Shown: positions 1 to 8,368, numbered from the stretch's first letter. The stretch: DNA of 51,688 nt from Anaerolineales bacterium (GCA_016785015.1 JADHTJ010000014.1:1-51688), one strand, 5' to 3'. The notes: generated from the sequence alone by a model not told the origin. Numbers and translations: made by a program.

Positions 1-537
<537 letters not shown>

Positions 538-650
538 AAAATCGCATCCGAAGATGCGGGATTTACATGAGACTTACTTGAAATTGACTAGGCTTTTTGC
601 TTGCTGTCACTCTTCAGTTGTCAAGGTTCTATGTTGTTAGACAAGGGTTG
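538..650 (-). other. 16S rRNA leader with boxA-like motif
   Basis: Transcribed leader between the proximal rRNA promoter and the mature 16S 5' end. On the minus strand, about 629-611, it reads CCTTGACAACTGAAG, which resembles the boxA-type antitermination/processing motif often found just ahead of 16S genes. A short hairpin (GCATC/GATGC type) lies close to the 16S start at about 543-558. No coding potential is evident. Confidence 0.5.
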
Positions 651-679
651 AGTATATCAACGCGTATCTAATTTGTCAA
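651..679 (-). promoter_or_regulatory. rRNA promoter P2 (proximal)
   Basis: On the minus strand a TTGACA -35 box (complement of 674-679) is followed by exactly 17 bases and a TATACT -10 box (complement of 651-656). This is a near-consensus housekeeping sigma promoter pointing into the 16S gene, about 110 bases upstream of the mature end. Confidence 0.8.
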
Positions 680-681
680 GG

Positions 682-740
682 GCTCCAAGAGACACAAAAA
701 TAGCGCCGACATCCTTTCTTTGATATCGGCCTATTGGAGC
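682..740 (-). terminator. Stem-loop between the two rRNA promoters
   Basis: Nested complementary arms: GCTCCAA at 682-688 pairs with TTGGAGC at 734-740, and GCCGACATC at about 705-713 pairs, with one mismatch, with GATATCGGC at about 722-730. On the minus strand the inner hairpin is followed by GCTATTTTTG, a short U-rich tract. It could terminate read-through from recR, or it could be a leader structure in transcripts from the distal promoter. The sequence alone does not decide between these. Confidence 0.45.
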
Positions 741-805
741 ACCTATTCAGATTTTAGCGATCTGCTTTTTGGGGCTAGATCTGGTTGTTTTTACAACGGT
801 GGGGA

Positions 806-833
806 ATTATACTGATAAAAATATGCTTGTCAA
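806..833 (-). promoter_or_regulatory. rRNA promoter P1 (distal)
   Basis: On the minus strand TTGACA (complement of 828-833) and TATAAT (complement of 806-811) are separated by 16 bases. Both hexamers match consensus perfectly. It sits about 60 bases downstream of the recR stop and reads toward the 16S gene, so the rrn operon has two tandem promoters. Confidence 0.75.
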
Positions 834-895
834 GGGTTATTTCAACGAATTTTGCAAATTGGTTGAATTTTGCCGCATTTTCGGCATTTTTAGCG

Positions 896-1501
896 CTAAT
901 CCATCCGTTGTCGGCCAGCTAAAGCCCTCAAGATGGTATTCTGATCAGCATATTCTAAATCTCCACCCATTGGTAATCCGCGCGCCAGGCGGGTGATTTG
1001 TACATCCAAATTCTCTAATTGGTTTCGCAAGTACATTGCTGTGGCATCACCTTCCATGCTAGGATTAGTCGCCAAGATAATTTCGCGAACATCACTGCTT
1101 TGCAAACGGGACATCAATTCGCGGATTTTTAAATCTTCTGGGCTAATGCCTTCAATGGGCGATAAGGCGCCATGCAGTACGTGGAATACTCCCTGATACC
1201 CGCCTGTTTTCTCAATAGCCAAGACATCTAAGGGTTCTTCAACAACACACAAGGTGCCGTGATCGCGCTCATCGCTGGTGCAAATTCTGCACTCCACGCG
1301 CCCAGCATCAGTAATATTGAAACAGGTCTGGCAAAATGCTGTCCCTGATTTCAACTCATCCAATGCCTGTGCCAAATCTAACGAGAAATTCTCGGGGGAG
1401 CGCAACAAATAGAATGTTAACCGGGAAGCCGTTTTAGGGCCTACTCCGGGCAAACGCGAAAATGCTTCGATCAAATTCTGAATTGGTGTTGGAAGAGACA
1501 T
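896..1501 (-). CDS. recR: Recombination mediator protein RecR
   Basis: RecR acts with RecO and RecF in the cytoplasm to load RecA at gaps in single-stranded DNA. The 201-residue length is standard. In order, the protein shows an N-terminal helix-hairpin-helix (LPGVGPKTASRL, about 17-28), a Cys4 zinc site at Cys57, Cys60, Cys71 and Cys74, a Toprim domain beginning near VVEEPLDVLAIE (about 86-97), and the family's C-terminal GLPMGGDLEYAD segment. The open frame extends 21 bases further upstream to a TTG, but the ATG at 1501 gives the family-typical start MSLPTPIQNL. It follows ybaB by about 33 bases in the conserved dnaX-ybaB-recR order, so co-transcription is likely. A 16S rRNA gene lies downstream in the same direction. 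Confidence 0.96.
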   Translation of the reverse strand: MSLPTPIQNLIEAFSRLPGVGPKTASRLTFYLLRSPENFSLDLAQALDELKSGTAFCQTCFNITDAGRVECRICTSDERDHGTLCVVEEPLDVLAIEKTGGYQGVFHVLHGALSPIEGISPEDLKIRELMSRLQSSDVREIILATNPSMEGDATAMYLRNQLENLDVQITRLARGLPMGGDLEYADQNTILRALAGRQRMD

Positions 1502-1534
1502 AATGCAAGAATAAAAATTCAAACGTCGAACGAG

Positions 1535-1861
1535 CTAGAACGGCAATCCACCTGTCAGGGGGCCTAAACGTTCGGCTGCCATCTCTTGTGACTTCTCTAA
1601 AGCACTATTCACTGCTGAAAGGATCAGATCCTGCATCATCTCTGCATCAGCATCTTCAAGCAGAGATGGATCAATTTCAATCGCTTCTACTTTCTGGTCA
1701 CCTGTCACGGTAACTTTGATAACACCGCCACCTGCGGTTGCGGTGACCGTTTCATCTGCAAGCGATTCTTGAGCAGCCAACAACTGTTCTTGCAATTGTT
1801 GAATTTGTTTCATCATACCACCCCCGCCCATTGGGGGTCTGGGCCCTTTTCGTTTTGACAT
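1535..1861 (-). CDS. ybaB: YbaB/EbfC family nucleoid-associated DNA-binding protein
   Basis: Small (108 aa) DNA-binding protein of the YbaB/EbfC family. Members dimerise and bind DNA as nucleoid-associated factors. The N-terminus is Gly/Met-rich (MGGGGMMKQIQQLQEQLLAAQ), then comes the conserved core around ETVTATAGGGVIKVTVTGDQ and the C-terminal IEIDPSLLEDADAEMMQDLI helix. It lies between dnaX, 23 bases upstream, and recR, which is the classic arrangement and strongly supports the call. A single transcript is likely. Confidence 0.95.
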   Translation of the reverse strand: MSKRKGPRPPMGGGGMMKQIQQLQEQLLAAQESLADETVTATAGGGVIKVTVTGDQKVEAIEIDPSLLEDADAEMMQDLILSAVNSALEKSQEMAAERLGPLTGGLPF

Positions 1862-1884
1862 AAAACCTTCGCTCCTATCGCGAG

Positions 1885-3444
1885 TTATTGCACGTCAACA
1901 ATCTTGCCGCCTAAATCACGTAATGCCGTGGCTACCATACCATCCTGGTCGATATCTGGGGGTAGTTCACCACCCTGTGCAACAATACACAAAACAGGCA
2001 TTGTCTCTCCAATTACCTTCTCCATCGCTTTTAGAAAGACATCAACGTTGCCTTCAGATTCCATCTTTGATTTGGCAAATTCGCCATTGAACCCCAAAAC
2101 CAACGCACTTCCTTTGACGCCTAATGGGCGGCATGAGTTTAACAAGGCTTGCGTCTGGGGATTATCATCCCGTACAATTCTTAGAATTTGCTCCCAATTT
2201 TTCGCCACGCTTTGCGGGAGAGAATCTGTGACAGGTTGCGACTCAACGGAATCCGCTTTGAGGGCGGGATCAGGCTTGGGAGCTTCGGCCACCCTAGCAG
2301 GAGATTCTTTTTCTACCTTTGGGGTGATTGGCGCTTTCGGTGCGGGTACTGCTTCCACAGAGGAAACGGATAAATCCAGCGATTCAACAAATGCCATTTC
2401 CAAGGGCAGAGCTGGCTGCCAAGCATTGCGACCTTCGGTAGCGGCATGATTAAAATTGCGAATTACAGTCAGCAATTCGGGCACCTGATATGCCTGAGCA
2501 TGTTCGGCCATTTGAGCGCGCATCTCTGATGTGACGTCGACCTGGTCAGCGTTACCCATGCGAACCAACAGCAAGTTGCGCAGATAATTCACAATCTGAC
2601 GGGAAAATTGACGCGGATCACTGCCCCCATCCAACGTTCGATGGATATGATCTAATCCTGTCGCAGAGTTTTTGGCTTGGAGCGCATCTACTATTTGCAA
2701 TACAGCCTCGCCAGTCGCTGTCCCCAGCACCGCTTGCGTCATTTCCAATGAAATCTCTTGTGAAGTTGCAGCTAACTGATCAAGCAGCGAAATGGCATCC
2801 CGTAAACTGCCTGTTGCCTGCCTTGCAATGAGGGACAATGCTTCAGTATCGATGATCAAATCTTCGATCAAGGAGACTTCCTTCAGGTGAGCAACGATAT
2901 CATTAATAGGGATGCCGCGAAACTCATGACGTTGGCAGCGCGAGAGCACTGTGGCGGGAATTTTATGAATCTCTGTTGTGGCTAAAACAAATATGGCGTG
3001 TCCTGGCGGCTCTTCTAATGTTTTCAGCAATGCATTAAAGGCTGCCGTCGAAAGCATGTGTACTTCGTCGATGATATAAACTTTAAATCGACCTTGGTTG
3101 GGGGAAAAGTTAATCCTATCTCTCAGATCACGCACATCATCCACGCTTGTGTTAGAGGCAGCATCGATCTCGATCAAATCCAGAAAGCGTCCCTCGTTGA
3201 CTGCTTTGCAATGTTCACATTGGTTACATGGACGTTCAGTTGCATCTTCCGCCTGGCAGTTTACGGCTTTTGCCAGCAAGCGTGCCGAACTGGTTTTTCC
3301 GGTACCACGCGGGCCGGCAAATAGATAGGCATGAGCAACTCGATCTGCGGTTACAGCATTGCGCAGCGTGGTGACGATATGTTCTTGGCCAACAACCTGA
3401 TCCCATGTTTGGGGTCGCCATTTACGATAATATGCTTGACTCAT
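1885..3444 (-). CDS. dnaX: DNA polymerase III subunit gamma/tau
   Basis: Clamp-loader ATPase of the replisome. It shows a Walker A GPRGTGKT at 44-51, a four-cysteine zinc module (Cys63, Cys73, Cys76, Cys79), a Walker B IIDEVHML with Asp126-Glu127, and the SRCQRHEFR sensor/arginine-finger region. A Pro/Ala/Lys-rich linker at about 375-410 precedes a C-terminal domain of about 100 residues. At 519 residues it is shorter than E. coli tau (643) but longer than gamma, so it probably makes one main product. I did not see an obvious slippery run. It starts MSQAYYRKWRPQTWDQVVGQ, the family-typical N-terminus, and heads the dnaX-ybaB-recR cluster. Confidence 0.96.
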   Translation of the reverse strand: MSQAYYRKWRPQTWDQVVGQEHIVTTLRNAVTADRVAHAYLFAGPRGTGKTSSARLLAKAVNCQAEDATERPCNQCEHCKAVNEGRFLDLIEIDAASNTSVDDVRDLRDRINFSPNQGRFKVYIIDEVHMLSTAAFNALLKTLEEPPGHAIFVLATTEIHKIPATVLSRCQRHEFRGIPINDIVAHLKEVSLIEDLIIDTEALSLIARQATGSLRDAISLLDQLAATSQEISLEMTQAVLGTATGEAVLQIVDALQAKNSATGLDHIHRTLDGGSDPRQFSRQIVNYLRNLLLVRMGNADQVDVTSEMRAQMAEHAQAYQVPELLTVIRNFNHAATEGRNAWQPALPLEMAFVESLDLSVSSVEAVPAPKAPITPKVEKESPARVAEAPKPDPALKADSVESQPVTDSLPQSVAKNWEQILRIVRDDNPQTQALLNSCRPLGVKGSALVLGFNGEFAKSKMESEGNVDVFLKAMEKVIGETMPVLCIVAQGGELPPDIDQDGMVATALRDLGGKIVDVQ

Positions 3445-3512
3445 AATTCAGTAACCAGTATTCAAAGCTAAGTGAACAATGGTTGAAGTGTAACATGAGG
3501 GCAGAAGTTGGG

Positions 3513-3965
3513 TCAATCGACGCGGTCAATAATTCGCTCGATTTCCCCATCTACATTGATTTGTCGACGCTGGAATTGATCGGATGGCACTTCTAGATTG
3601 TAATTAAAGATGCGTTTGTTGAGATCGGCTACTGTGATCCGAAAATCGCTCTGGGCGCGTTTCCATTCACTGATGGTGAAAGCGTCAGCGGCATCCTTTT
3701 GCTTTGATCTTTGATTCCATTCCCAAGCACGCTTCAAGCTTTGGCACGCTGACTCAAGATCTGCTTCGATCTGCTGGCGTTTTTCGATCCATGGCAAGGT
3801 ATGACCACTGGAGCGAATAGCCCTGAAAGCTATGCTCCAAGATGGATCCTCGTGAGGGTTGGTGGATAAATCTATCGGCTGGCCTTTGCCAGGAAGATTC
3901 TCAAACTGACCATCTTCCATGGCCCGACGGATCTGTTCATCAATGGAGTGTTGATATTTTTTCAT
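3513..3965 (-). CDS. DUF1992 (DnaJC28-like) domain protein
   Basis: A 150-residue cytosolic protein of the DUF1992 family, recognisable by IDEQIRRAMEDGQFENLPGKGQPIDL near the N-terminus (split here as IDEQIRRAMEDG and FENLPGKGQPIDL). The family relates to the conserved region of DnaJ homologue C28, but no J domain is present here. The bacterial function is not established. The remainder is charged and helical, without membrane segments or signal peptide. It lies 5 bases after the LysM/lamin-tail gene and about 70 bases ahead of dnaX, all on the minus strand. It may share a transcript with either neighbour. Confidence 0.85.
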   Translation of the reverse strand: MKKYQHSIDEQIRRAMEDGQFENLPGKGQPIDLSTNPHEDPSWSIAFRAIRSSGHTLPWIEKRQQIEADLESACQSLKRAWEWNQRSKQKDAADAFTISEWKRAQSDFRITVADLNKRIFNYNLEVPSDQFQRRQINVDGEIERIIDRVD

Positions 3966-3970
3966 GTGTT

Positions 3971-4687
3971 TCAGGGTATCTGATATGTCGATTGGACTTG
4001 GCCCGCGGCATCATATAAGGTCACAACTTCACCAGATTTCCAAATCGTTTCAGACAGACCCCAAAAAAGTTCAAGGGGATTATCCGACCCAACACGAGTA
4101 TTGATCACAATTTGGCCGTTTTCATAAAGCGTAGCCTGAGGAAAAGTGTATATATTGTCATCTTCATCACGCAGCTGCCACCCAGCCAACGCTTGTTTTC
4201 CGCCACCGGATTCACCCAAAACCAAACGCTCGGTGCCGATATCTCCGATGCCGATAACCGAAACGATCTCGATTTGACCATCATTGGGTACAGAAGCTAC
4301 TTCTGGTGCAGAGGTGGGTGGAGGCTCATCGGAAACAGCACCCTGATCGGGAACATAGACCAACTGTCCTGCCGCCAAGGAGTCTGGATCCGTCATACCA
4401 TTAATCGCCAATAATTCTTCAACAGTGACCTCATACTCCAAAGCGATATCTCCTAAAGTCTCCCCAGAGCGGACCTGATGGGATTGCAAGGCAATTGTTG
4501 GTTCTAAAGTCGGCTCAACAGGTTGCACAATTTGCGTTGGAGCGGAGGTGGGCACAACAATCTCTGCGGTGGATTGATCAAAACTTTGGCGCTGGGCGCG
4601 ATCCCAAACTGTCAGCACGACAAGCGTGGTGACCGCAGAAACAATTACATTGATAAGGAGATATATAGAAAGACGTTTCAATTGCAT
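3971..4687 (-). CDS. Membrane-anchored LysM + lamin-tail-domain protein
   Basis: A 238-residue envelope protein. It has an N-terminal membrane segment (about 8-27) with positive residues before it, a Thr/Pro-rich linker (about 40-65), a LysM domain (about 70-114, HQVRSGETLGDIAL through QLVYVPDQ), a second Pro/Ser linker, and a C-terminal beta-rich domain (about 139-238). The last domain has the lamin-tail fold pattern GWQLRDEDDNIYTFP, followed by ...GEVVTLYDAAGQ. LysM binds glycan such as peptidoglycan. Bacterial lamin-tail domains occur on surface proteins and are thought to be adhesive or structural. The LTD assignment is by pattern only. No catalytic domain is seen. It is divergent from the NYN gene and begins the run toward dnaX. 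Confidence 0.75.
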   Translation of the reverse strand: MQLKRLSIYLLINVIVSAVTTLVVLTVWDRAQRQSFDQSTAEIVVPTSAPTQIVQPVEPTLEPTIALQSHQVRSGETLGDIALEYEVTVEELLAINGMTDPDSLAAGQLVYVPDQGAVSDEPPPTSAPEVASVPNDGQIEIVSVIGIGDIGTERLVLGESGGGKQALAGWQLRDEDDNIYTFPQATLYENGQIVINTRVGSDNPLELFWGLSETIWKSGEVVTLYDAAGQVQSTYQIP

Positions 4688-4717
4688 AAGGCAACCTGCC
4701 TGGAGTTTTGATAGCTA

Positions 4718-4746
4718 TTGACGATGCGATATCCTGCTACTACAAT
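4718..4746 (+). promoter_or_regulatory. Promoter candidate for the NYN-domain gene
   Basis: TTGACG at 4718-4723 and TACAAT at 4741-4746 are separated by exactly 17 bases. Each hexamer is one base from the housekeeping consensus. Transcription would begin near 4753, leaving a leader of about 108 bases before the ATG at 4861. Confidence 0.55.
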
Positions 4747-4860
4747 CGCTGCCATCCCAAAAGAGATTGGCGTTTGGGTCTCTATGAAGCGTCGTGGTAA
4801 GGACTTTCTCAAGACAATTTCCATAGAACCTGGCGTTCCCTATTATAAATCACTTCAAGT

Positions 4861-5337
4861 ATGCCATACCTAATCGATGGTCACAATCTAATACCGAAAA
4901 TTCGTGGGCTCAGGCTTAATATCATCGACGATGAAATTGAGCTGATTAAGCAGTTGCAAGTTTTCCACCAAACGACTCGCAAGAAGATCGAAGTGTTTTT
5001 CGATAACGCTCCACCAGGGCAAAGTCGCACACAACGTTTTGGGTCAATCAAGGCTCATTTTGTTCGATCAGGAAGCTCAGCAGATGCCGCTATTCGTCAG
5101 CGCTTAGAAAATTTAGGTCGCGCAGCAACAACTTGGACGGTGGTCAGTTCCGATCGACAGGTTCAAGCTGCGGCGCGAGCTACTCGTGCCAGAGTGATGA
5201 ATTCAGAAGATTTTGCGACAGAGTTAGGACAAGAAGCAATCCACAGCACAGACGACCCAGCATCGGGAGAAAACGTCAACTTAAGCGCCGCAGAAGTGGA
5301 AGAATGGTTGCGTTTATTCAATGACGACAAAGAATAA
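4861..5337 (+). CDS. NYN (PIN-like) domain protein, YacP/Rae1-like RNase candidate
   Basis: A 158-residue cytosolic protein with the NYN/DUF901 signature: MPYLIDGHNLIPK at the N-terminus (acidic Asp6), the IEVFFDNAPPG strand, GSSADAAIRQRLE, and VVSSDRQVQAAARA. The spaced acidic residues are those that bind metal in PIN-like nucleases. B. subtilis YacP (Rae1) in this family cleaves mRNA on the ribosome. Whether this protein has the same target is inference. Its length fits the family. It is monocistronic as far as can be seen, with its own promoter candidate upstream and a terminator region downstream. No clear Shine-Dalgarno sequence precedes the ATG. Confidence 0.8.
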   Translation: MPYLIDGHNLIPKIRGLRLNIIDDEIELIKQLQVFHQTTRKKIEVFFDNAPPGQSRTQRFGSIKAHFVRSGSSADAAIRQRLENLGRAATTWTVVSSDRQVQAAARATRARVMNSEDFATELGQEAIHSTDDPASGENVNLSAAEVEEWLRLFNDDKE

Positions 5338-5446
5338 ATTCAAAGCTAATGGGGGGCTTGTCGATACACACAATTTAGCCCAAGTTTATCGCAAAAATCT
5401 AATGAAGTTTTAATGTAATTCAGATCAAAATAGTGTAATATGTTTA

Positions 5447-5595
5447 AGTTGGTACCTGCCTCTCCTTTTTATTGGTATCTTGCAGGTGTCATACCACCAT
5501 TATCATGTTTTGGCATGCCCCCCCCATGTCGAGAAGATTGGTGGTCCTCCTAAAGAGATCGGCGAGCGTGTACCCCACGCTCGCCGATCTTTTTT
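5447..5595 (+). ncRNA. Candidate structured RNA (sRNA or nuo leader) ending in a strong terminator
   Basis: The 377-base stretch between the NYN gene and nuoA has no credible ORF but is rich in pairing. ACCTGC (5454-5459) pairs with GCAGGT (5482-5487). ACCACCA (5493-5499) pairs with TGGTGGT (5539-5545) and encloses a small hairpin GGCATG (5512-5517) / CATGTC (5525-5530) with a loop of cytosines, within a run of eight C at 5518-5525. An anti-Shine-Dalgarno-like TCCTCC (5545-5550) follows, then the 15-bp terminator. The imperfect repeats TTGGTACC and TTGGTATC could both pair with ATACCA, allowing alternative folds. A -10-like TAATAT lies at 5436-5441, with a poor -35. It is either a free small RNA or an attenuating leader of the nuo operon. 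It matches no RNA family I recognise. Confidence 0.5.
5556..5595 (+). terminator. Rho-independent terminator
   Basis: A perfect 15-bp stem: AGATCGGCGAGCGTG (5556-5570) pairs with CACGCTCGCCGATCT (5576-5590) around the loop TACCC, followed by five further T (5591-5595). It ends the upstream structured RNA/NYN transcript. It lies 120 bases ahead of nuoA, so it can also serve as an attenuator if transcription starts before it. Confidence 0.92.
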
Positions 5596-5714
5596 AATTA
5601 CATTTCAGCAACCAGTTTCAAGAAATAATTCATTAGATTCGAATAGCTTCCTATGATATACTTCGACAAGTTAGAAAAAGAACAATCTAATCATAGATTT
5701 ATCGAGGATTTCTT

Positions 5715-6086
5715 ATGCTCTCAGAGTATCTTCCTATTGCGATCCTTATCATAATGGCCACCGGGCTAGCGGGTCTGGTGGTCATTTTAGGCCATTTATT
5801 TGGCCCCAAGCGTCAATCAGATGCCAAGGCCATGCCCTACGAATCTGGCATGAACCCCTATGGGCCTGGAACCCGGCGCATGTCGGTCAAATTTTATTTG
5901 GTGGCCGTCTTATTCATCCTTTTCGACATTGAATTAATCTTCTTCCTTCCCTGGGCAGTTGTTCTGCGTGACTTCATTGACAACAGCCTGGGGATTTTTG
6001 CGCTAGTGGAGATGTTTGTCTTCATTATCATTTTATTGGTAGGTTATGTGTATGCTTGGAAGAAAGGAGCCCTGGAATGGGAATAG
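5715..6086 (+). CDS. nuoA: NADH-quinone oxidoreductase subunit A
   Basis: Small membrane subunit of complex I (123 aa), part of the quinone-site junction. It has three transmembrane helices (about 7-28, 60-82, 90-112), with the conserved loop [20 protein letters not shown] and the FFLPWAVV segment between them. The start is set by GAGG at 5704-5707, seven bases before the ATG. A -10-like TATACT at 5657-5662 lies upstream without a good -35. It is the first gene of the complete nuo cluster (A through N, same strand) and overlaps nuoB by 10 bases. Confidence 0.96.
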   Translation: MLSEYLPIAILIIMATGLAGLVVILGHLFGPKRQSDAKAMPYESGMNPYGPGTRRMSVKFYLVAVLFILFDIELIFFLPWAVVLRDFIDNSLGIFALVEMFVFIIILLVGYVYAWKKGALEWE

Positions 6087-6559
6087 AACAAAAACTAGGT
6101 AACATGGGTATTGTTACCACAACTCTAGAAAAAGCTGTTAATTGGAGCCGCACCAGGGCGATGTGGCCGCTTTTATCGGGGTTGGCCTGCTGTGCTATCG
6201 AGATGATGCATGCTCAGGCCTCCCACTACGACATGAGCCGCTTTGGCATGGAATTGATGCGCGCCAGCCCCCGTCAGTCCGATTTGTTGATTGTGGCCGG
6301 GCGCGTGTCTCGCAAAATGGCCCCAGTGATTCGCCGACTTTACGATCAATTGCCTGACCCTAAGTGGGCCATTGCCATGGGAGATTGTGCTTCTTGTGGT
6401 GGTGTTTTCAATAATTACGCCATCGTTCAAGGTGTCGACGAAGTGATCCCCGTCGATGTGTATGTTGCAGGTTGTCCCCCGCGCCCCGAAGGGCTGATTC
6501 ATGGCATTTTGACTTTGTATGAAAAAGTTGAAAACGAAAAACTTACGAAGTGGAAGTAA
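6077..6559 (+). CDS. nuoB: NADH-quinone oxidoreductase subunit B
   Basis: Peripheral-arm subunit carrying cluster N2, the last iron-sulfur centre before quinone. Ligand cysteines are Cys38-Cys39 ([10 protein letters not shown]), Cys104 (DCASCGG) and Cys133 (AGCPPRPE), the standard set. The start is taken at 6077 ([11 protein letters not shown]), preceded by AAGGAG at 6064-6069. The frame is open back to a TTG at 6056, but that start lacks a ribosome site and adds non-family residues. The 160-residue length is normal. It overlaps the end of nuoA by 10 bases, suggesting translational coupling. Confidence 0.96.
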   Translation: MGIEQKLGNMGIVTTTLEKAVNWSRTRAMWPLLSGLACCAIEMMHAQASHYDMSRFGMELMRASPRQSDLLIVAGRVSRKMAPVIRRLYDQLPDPKWAIAMGDCASCGGVFNNYAIVQGVDEVIPVDVYVAGCPPRPEGLIHGILTLYEKVENEKLTKWK

Positions 6560-6577
6560 GCAGTAGGGATTAGGTTT

Positions 6578-7090
6578 ATGAACGAACAACTTTCAAGTTC
6601 TATCCAGAAAATCAAAGACGGCTTCGATGTTGAAGAACATATCTTCAGTGATGAACATTCTTTGATTATTGCCCCTGATGATGTGGTCGAAATTTGTCAG
6701 CTTCTGCGGGATGATTTCTACTTCAACTTGCTTTCCAGTCTGACAGCTGTGGATTATTGGCCCGAAGGCGATCCCAGGTTCCATGTGGTTTATCAACTTT
6801 ATTCCATTGAAGCGAACATAACTCTCAGATTGCGTGTTGCTGTACCAGGTGATGAACCCAGTGTGCCTACCATCGAAGGACTCTATCCCAATGCAAACTG
6901 GCATGAGCGCGAAATTTGGGATATGTTCGGCATTAAGGTTGAAGGTCATTCAGATTTGCGCCGCATACTGATGCCCTATGAATGGGAAGGCCATCCTTTA
7001 CGCAAGGATTATCCACTGGGATACGAAGAAGTGCAATTTAGCTTCAACGCCGATGAGATCGACAAGAAGAAGCCTTATGTGAAGGAGTAA
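6578..7090 (+). CDS. nuoC: NADH-quinone oxidoreductase subunit C
   Basis: A 170-residue hydrophilic subunit of the complex I connecting arm (30-kDa subunit family). It is marked by LLSSLTAVDYWPEGDPRFHVVYQL, which should be read as two adjacent motifs around YWPEGD, and by the family signature WHEREIWDMFGIKVEGHSDLRR near 107-128, followed by LRKDYPLGYEE. It is separate from nuoD, not fused as in E. coli. AGG precedes the ATG closely (TTAGGTTTATG). It lies 18 bases after nuoB. Confidence 0.95.
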   Translation: MNEQLSSSIQKIKDGFDVEEHIFSDEHSLIIAPDDVVEICQLLRDDFYFNLLSSLTAVDYWPEGDPRFHVVYQLYSIEANITLRLRVAVPGDEPSVPTIEGLYPNANWHEREIWDMFGIKVEGHSDLRRILMPYEWEGHPLRKDYPLGYEEVQFSFNADEIDKKKPYVKE

Positions 7091-7126
7091 TACGTAGAAC
7101 GAAATTCGTGATACGTTACGAGGTTT
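7088..7126. repeat. Short degenerate dyad between nuoC and nuoD
   Basis: The spacer reads TAATACGTAGAACGAAATT, then CGTGATACGTTACGAGG. It contains GAACGAAATTCGTG and ACGTA/TACGT pieces that are partial inverted copies of one another. A related CGTCGTTCGTTATTCGTTAGG tract occurs at about 14836-14856 before nuoK. It looks like a relic of an interspersed CGTA/TACG repeat family. It supplies the GAGG ribosome site of nuoD. Confidence 0.45.
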
Positions 7127-7129
7127 TAT

Positions 7130-8368
7130 ATGGTGCAACTTCAAGAAGTTACTTTAGATGAACTAAAACATCTGGTCTCCGATCGAGCCATACAAGGCGA
7201 CACCATGCTGCTAAATATGGGCCCGCAGCACCCCAGCACACACGGTGTGCTGCGCTTGATGCTAGAACTCGATGGTGAGACCATAATCAACTGTGTACCA
7301 GATATTGGCTTCCTACACACAGGTATCGAAAAAAATATGGAAGCCAAGCGCTACGAACAGGCCGAAGTGATGACAGATCGGCTGGATTATCTCAATACGG
7401 TTGGAAATAACTTGGCTTTTTGCCTGGCCGTCGAAAAGCTGGTTGATCTGGATGTGCCCCCTCGGGCGCAGGTCATCCGCGTGATCCTGACAGAATTGCA
7501 GCGCATTGCATCACACCTGGTTTGGCTGGGGACCCAGTCGCTGGATTTGGCGGCGATGTCGATGTTCCTGTACTGCTTCCGCGAGCGCGAGATTATTCTG
7601 GATATCCTCGAGTTGGTTTCTGGTCAACGCATGATGACAACTTATATCCGACCCGGCGGCTTGTGGCGCGATGTTCCCGAAGATTTTTACGATGCTGTTC
7701 AGGATTTCTTAGAGATGTTTCCCAAACGCATCGAGCAATATCATGGTTTATTGACTAAGAACCCATTGTTTGTAGACCGCACCAAAGGTATTGGCGTGAT
7801 CTCTGGCGAAGATGCCGTTGCCTGGGGTTTGACCGGTCCAACATTGCGGGGTTCAGGTGTAGCTTTTGATAACCGCAAAGCGCGCCCCTATTCGGGCTAC
7901 GAAAATTATGATTTCGAAGTACCCGTCAGAAACGAGGGGGATGTTTTTGCCCGATATATCTGCCGCATGGATGAGTTTTGGGAGTCTTTGAGCATCATCG
8001 AGCAAGGCATGGAAAAACTCAGGGAGCTAGACGGCGCCCCAATTCGCAGTAACAACCGAAAATTCGTCCCACCCCCCCGCTCGGAGTTGGGCACCAGCAT
8101 GGAGGCATTAATCCATCACTTCAAACTGTGGACCGACGGCTTCGATGCTCCCGCTGAATATGTTTACATGCCAGTTTCATCCCCACGTGGCGAGTTGGGG
8201 GTCTACCTCGAAGGCGATGGAGGCAACAAACCATATCGCGTGCATTGGCGCACACCTTCATTTATCCATTTGCAGGCCCTACCCGTAATGAGCACTGGAC
8301 TACTAGTTGCTGATTTGGTGGCGATCATTGGCAGTATAGACATTGTTTTGGGAGATTCAGACAGGTGA
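7130..8368 (+). CDS. nuoD: NADH-quinone oxidoreductase subunit D
   Basis: The 49-kDa subunit (412 aa), which with NuoB forms the quinone-reduction chamber. It shows LNMGPQHPSTHGVLRLMLELDGE at about 28-50 (contiguous motif GPQHPSTHG), IGFLHTGIEKNME, RTKGIGVISGEDAVAWGLTGP and PRGELGVYLEGDG, and it ends DIVLGDSDR, matching the conserved family C-terminus DIVxGxxDR. Both quinone-loop His residues in HPSTHG are present. It follows nuoC after a repeat-containing spacer and overlaps nuoE by four bases (GTGA). Confidence 0.97.
   Translation: MVQLQEVTLDELKHLVSDRAIQGDTMLLNMGPQHPSTHGVLRLMLELDGETIINCVPDIGFLHTGIEKNMEAKRYEQAEVMTDRLDYLNTVGNNLAFCLAVEKLVDLDVPPRAQVIRVILTELQRIASHLVWLGTQSLDLAAMSMFLYCFREREIILDILELVSGQRMMTTYIRPGGLWRDVPEDFYDAVQDFLEMFPKRIEQYHGLLTKNPLFVDRTKGIGVISGEDAVAWGLTGPTLRGSGVAFDNRKARPYSGYENYDFEVPVRNEGDVFARYICRMDEFWESLSIIEQGMEKLRELDGAPIRSNNRKFVPPPRSELGTSMEALIHHFKLWTDGFDAPAEYVYMPVSSPRGELGVYLEGDGGNKPYRVHWRTPSFIHLQALPVMSTGLLVADLVAIIGSIDIVLGDSDR

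Noticed and set aside
1904-2449. Antisense open frame of 181 codons opposite dnaX
   Set aside because: It is the shadow of the well-supported dnaX frame, with a composition expected from its complement.
5338-5595. 6S RNA or SRP RNA in the gap before nuoA
   Set aside because: The GGAAGCAG-type SRP loop is absent and the ends do not form the long rod with central bubble expected of 6S RNA.
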